From Hyphomicrobiales bacterium (GTDB lineage: Bacteria > Pseudomonadota > Alphaproteobacteria > Rhizobiales > Rhizobiaceae), in NCBI GenBank assembly GCA_900468535.1, contig UBTY01000007.1, positions 62,001 through 126,000 of the forward strand: a DNA stretch of 64,000 bases, written 5' to 3'. A program made the translations under genes and the position numbers. Positions 62,171 to 64,000 of this stretch are shown in pieces (the first letter of the stretch is position 1; the number at the start of each line of letters is the position of its first letter). Under the pieces are notes generated by a model, which was given only the letters and a program-made list of their open reading frames with translations, was not told the DNA's origin and did not search any database.

Positions 62171-63883
62171 TTAGAGCTTGAGTTGCCAGACGCGGGCGCC
62201 GGCGATCGAACCATTTCCTTGAGATAGCTGTGCCGCCTTGACGCCCGTGAAGGTCGGCAGGCGCTTGGTTCCGGTCCACCGACCGTTATCGGCAAAGACC
62301 TCGATCGATCCGGCATCCAGGAAGATCCGTACCGTAGATGGTCGCGCATCTGCCGCGAGGTAGCGGGGCGAAGCCTTGCCGCTCCGATCGCCGAAGAGAA
62401 TCTCCAAGCCTTCAGCATTCAGGCGAAGCGCGAGGTCGATGTCAGGATGGTCGAAGCGCAGTTCGAAGGCCGCACCTGGGCTTGTAAGATCCAACTCGAT
62501 CTCGACGGCACCGTTCTCCAACGGCAGTCGTTCGCCCGCAGCGAGACGCCCCGTGCCATCGAGCTCCGCATGCCGCAGTGCGTCAACGCCTTCGACCGGC
62601 GGCGTCGAAACCGCCGTCCCGTCCCACAGAACCCGACGCGGCAAGGTCATCGCCGTTGGAAAGTCCTCCTTCTTGGAGACATCAGTCCAGTTCGCAAGCC
62701 AGGCAATTCCGACTGGCCGGCCATCGTCGACGAAGGCTTGGAAGGCATAGGCGTCTGACCCGAAATCCAGCTCCTGCTCCAGCTCTGGCGTGAAGACTTG
62801 GCCATCGAAACGCCCGACCGTGACGCTCGTCATATTCCGGCGCCCCCTCTGGTCTCGGCTGGTCAGAAGTCCGAAGATCAACGCCCAGCGCTTTTCAGAA
62901 GCCCCGGCATCGCCAAGCGGTACCATGCACGGGCATTCCGCAGCCGTCATACCGTAGCGATTTTCCCGGTGCAGCGTGCCGAGGAAGGTCCAGCCATCCG
63001 CACCCGCTGGATCAGGCGTCTCATAAAGGAGGACGACGCCGCCGGCCTTGTCGCGGCTGCCGAGCAACATCTTCCAGCGCCCGTCCGGGCCTTTGAAGAC
63101 GTAGGGATCACGGAAGTCGAGCGTCAGGTCCAACCCGCCCGGTCGTTCCGGAAGGATCACGGTGGACGGCTCCGCAGCAAGCCCGTCGCGGCTAGTGGCC
63201 GACAGCTGGATCTGCTCTTCCGGTTTTCGATCGCGCACCTGCTCGGTGTAGAAGACGCGAATATCTTCCCTGCCCCGGTCGTCCATCGCTATGGCCGAAC
63301 CGGAAAAGGCCCCGCCGCGTCCGTCATTGCGTTGTGACAGGTCATCGGACGGAAACAGGAAGACCGGCAGATGTCGCCAGTGGACATAGTCGCTGGACAC
63401 TGCATGTCCCCAATGCATGGTGTTCCAGCGAAGGCTGTGGGGATAGTGCTGGTAAAAGAGATGCACCTGCCCGCCAAAACGGCCAAAGCCGTTCGGGTCG
63501 TTCATCCAGCCGAACGGCGGCCGAAAATGGTAGCCATCCGAAAGGGAAGGAGACGCGTTTTCGGCGCTGTGTTGGAGGACGCGGATCCCCTCGCTCTGCA
63601 CGCGCGTGGGCAGGAAAGCATAGATGACCGAGACGTCCGTTGCATTTGCGTCATAAGACAATTCGAGACTGCCCCCACGCGCTAGCATAAGCTTGCGGAA
63701 TTCAAACTCTTCCGTCCGGGCGGTGGTCACCTGTTGAAGCTCGGTATCGTCTAACTCGACAGTCATCGTCGCGACCTTGCCTGGTCGGCGCGACTTGAGC
63801 CAGAGGTGGATGACCGTTCCAGCGTCGAGTTCGGCACGCACAGTTTGGCGGACGGACGGGATGGTCGTTGCCTGGTAAGTCAT
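62171..63883 (-). CDS. Glycoside hydrolase family 32 (sucrose/fructan hydrolase)
   Basis: 570 residues from the ATG at 63883; no signal peptide, so probably cytoplasmic. An N-terminal beta-rich extension of about 115 residues precedes the five-bladed propeller. Catalytic motifs: nucleophile Asp at about residue 129 in WMNDPNG, transition-state RDP in FRDPYVF and acid/base Glu in AECPCMVPL. The C-terminal beta-sandwich is present (SIEVFADNGR). It would split imported sucrose or short fructans to fructose and glucose. It starts three bases after the upstream permease stop. Confidence 0.93.
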   Translation of the reverse strand: MTYQATTIPSVRQTVRAELDAGTVIHLWLKSRRPGKVATMTVELDDTELQQVTTARTEEFEFRKLMLARGGSLELSYDANATDVSVIYAFLPTRVQSEGIRVLQHSAENASPSLSDGYHFRPPFGWMNDPNGFGRFGGQVHLFYQHYPHSLRWNTMHWGHAVSSDYVHWRHLPVFLFPSDDLSQRNDGRGGAFSGSAIAMDDRGREDIRVFYTEQVRDRKPEEQIQLSATSRDGLAAEPSTVILPERPGGLDLTLDFRDPYVFKGPDGRWKMLLGSRDKAGGVVLLYETPDPAGADGWTFLGTLHRENRYGMTAAECPCMVPLGDAGASEKRWALIFGLLTSRDQRGRRNMTSVTVGRFDGQVFTPELEQELDFGSDAYAFQAFVDDGRPVGIAWLANWTDVSKKEDFPTAMTLPRRVLWDGTAVSTPPVEGVDALRHAELDGTGRLAAGERLPLENGAVEIELDLTSPGAAFELRFDHPDIDLALRLNAEGLEILFGDRSGKASPRYLAADARPSTVRIFLDAGSIEVFADNGRWTGTKRLPTFTGVKAAQLSQGNGSIAGARVWQLKL

Positions 63884-63886
63884 CAA

Positions 63887-64000
63887 TCAACCTTTCACGG
63901 CGGAGCCGACGAACGAGCTCACGAACCAGCGCTGGAACGCGAGATAGAGGGCGAGAATGGGGATCATCATCAGGACCGAGGCTGCCATGGCGCGGTCCCA
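63887..64000 (-). CDS. C-terminal end of a MalG-type ABC permease (cut by window edge)
   Basis: Only the last 37 codons lie in the window: SVLMMIPILALYLAFQRWFV and SSFVGSAVKG before the stop at 63887-63889. The G-AVKG end is typical of MalG-type permeases. It precedes the GH32 and ATPase genes on the same strand, the rest of the operon lying beyond the window. Confidence 0.85.
   Translation of the reverse strand, partial: WDRAMAASVLMMIPILALYLAFQRWFVSSFVGSAVKG

Noticed and set aside
1-64000. CRISPR array, tRNA/rRNA genes, transposase or insertion sequence
   Set aside because: No regularly spaced repeats, no RNA gene signatures and no transposase-like protein were seen on either strand.

Overview
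The window looks like accessory, catabolism-rich DNA from a Rhizobiaceae-type alphaproteobacterium (Rhizobium, Ensifer or Agrobacterium relative). This is inferred from the high GC, the crowding of ABC importers and LysR/GntR regulators, an extra rpsU copy, a hydroxyquinol pathway and an LpxE/EptA lipid A pair. No rRNA, tRNA, transposase, CRISPR array or replication origin was seen, so chromosome versus megaplasmid cannot be decided.

Layout. 1-3.6 kb: the tail of a probable metallopeptidase, a secreted SnoaL-like protein and a two-heme-site cytochrome-like protein. 3.8-6.9 kb: a large SAM / class III cyclase / AAA-ATPase / TPR protein. 6.9-7.8 kb: a decayed stretch with a LysE remnant. 7.8-14.6 kb: HPP-CBS membrane protein, LysR regulator, exported epoxide hydrolase, DUF3095 cyclase-like protein and a CPA1 antiporter. 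14.7-24.1 kb: two paralogous LysR / MFS / aldo-keto reductase modules, sharing an AAATTCACAGATGG-type promoter motif, flank a DUF763 protein, rpsU and two tiny genes. 24.3-28.6 kb: Lrp regulator, diaminopropionate ammonia-lyase, an M20 amidohydrolase and a lone amino-acid binding protein.

29.3-40.9 kb: two carbohydrate ABC operons, each with a GntR/UTRA regulator and ACTGGT/ACCAGT operators. The first carries a fused NanE-NanK enzyme and has no ATPase gene; the second has a UgpC-type ATPase and a GNAT acetyltransferase. 41.4-47.7 kb: a PotABCD-like importer, an XRE-cupin regulator and a histidinol-dehydrogenase paralog. 47.8-50.5 kb: divergent LpxE-like phosphatase and EptA. 50.5-61.0 kb: an aromatic catabolic cluster (TfdB/resorcinol-hydroxylase-like monooxygenase, two intradiol dioxygenases, maleylacetate reductase, a Liv-type ABC importer and a divergent LysR) that should convert an imported phenolic to hydroxyquinol, maleylacetate and 3-oxoadipate. 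61.1-64 kb: the end of a GH32 fructan/sucrose uptake operon that runs off the window.

Most notable: one of the two intradiol dioxygenases has Asn where the family has its first iron-ligand His; the NanE-NanK fusion lacks the ROK zinc motif; DpaL plus M20 hydrolase suggest use of N-acylated diaminopropionate; and several shared operators link physically separate modules. No wholly new defence or mobile system was recognised.
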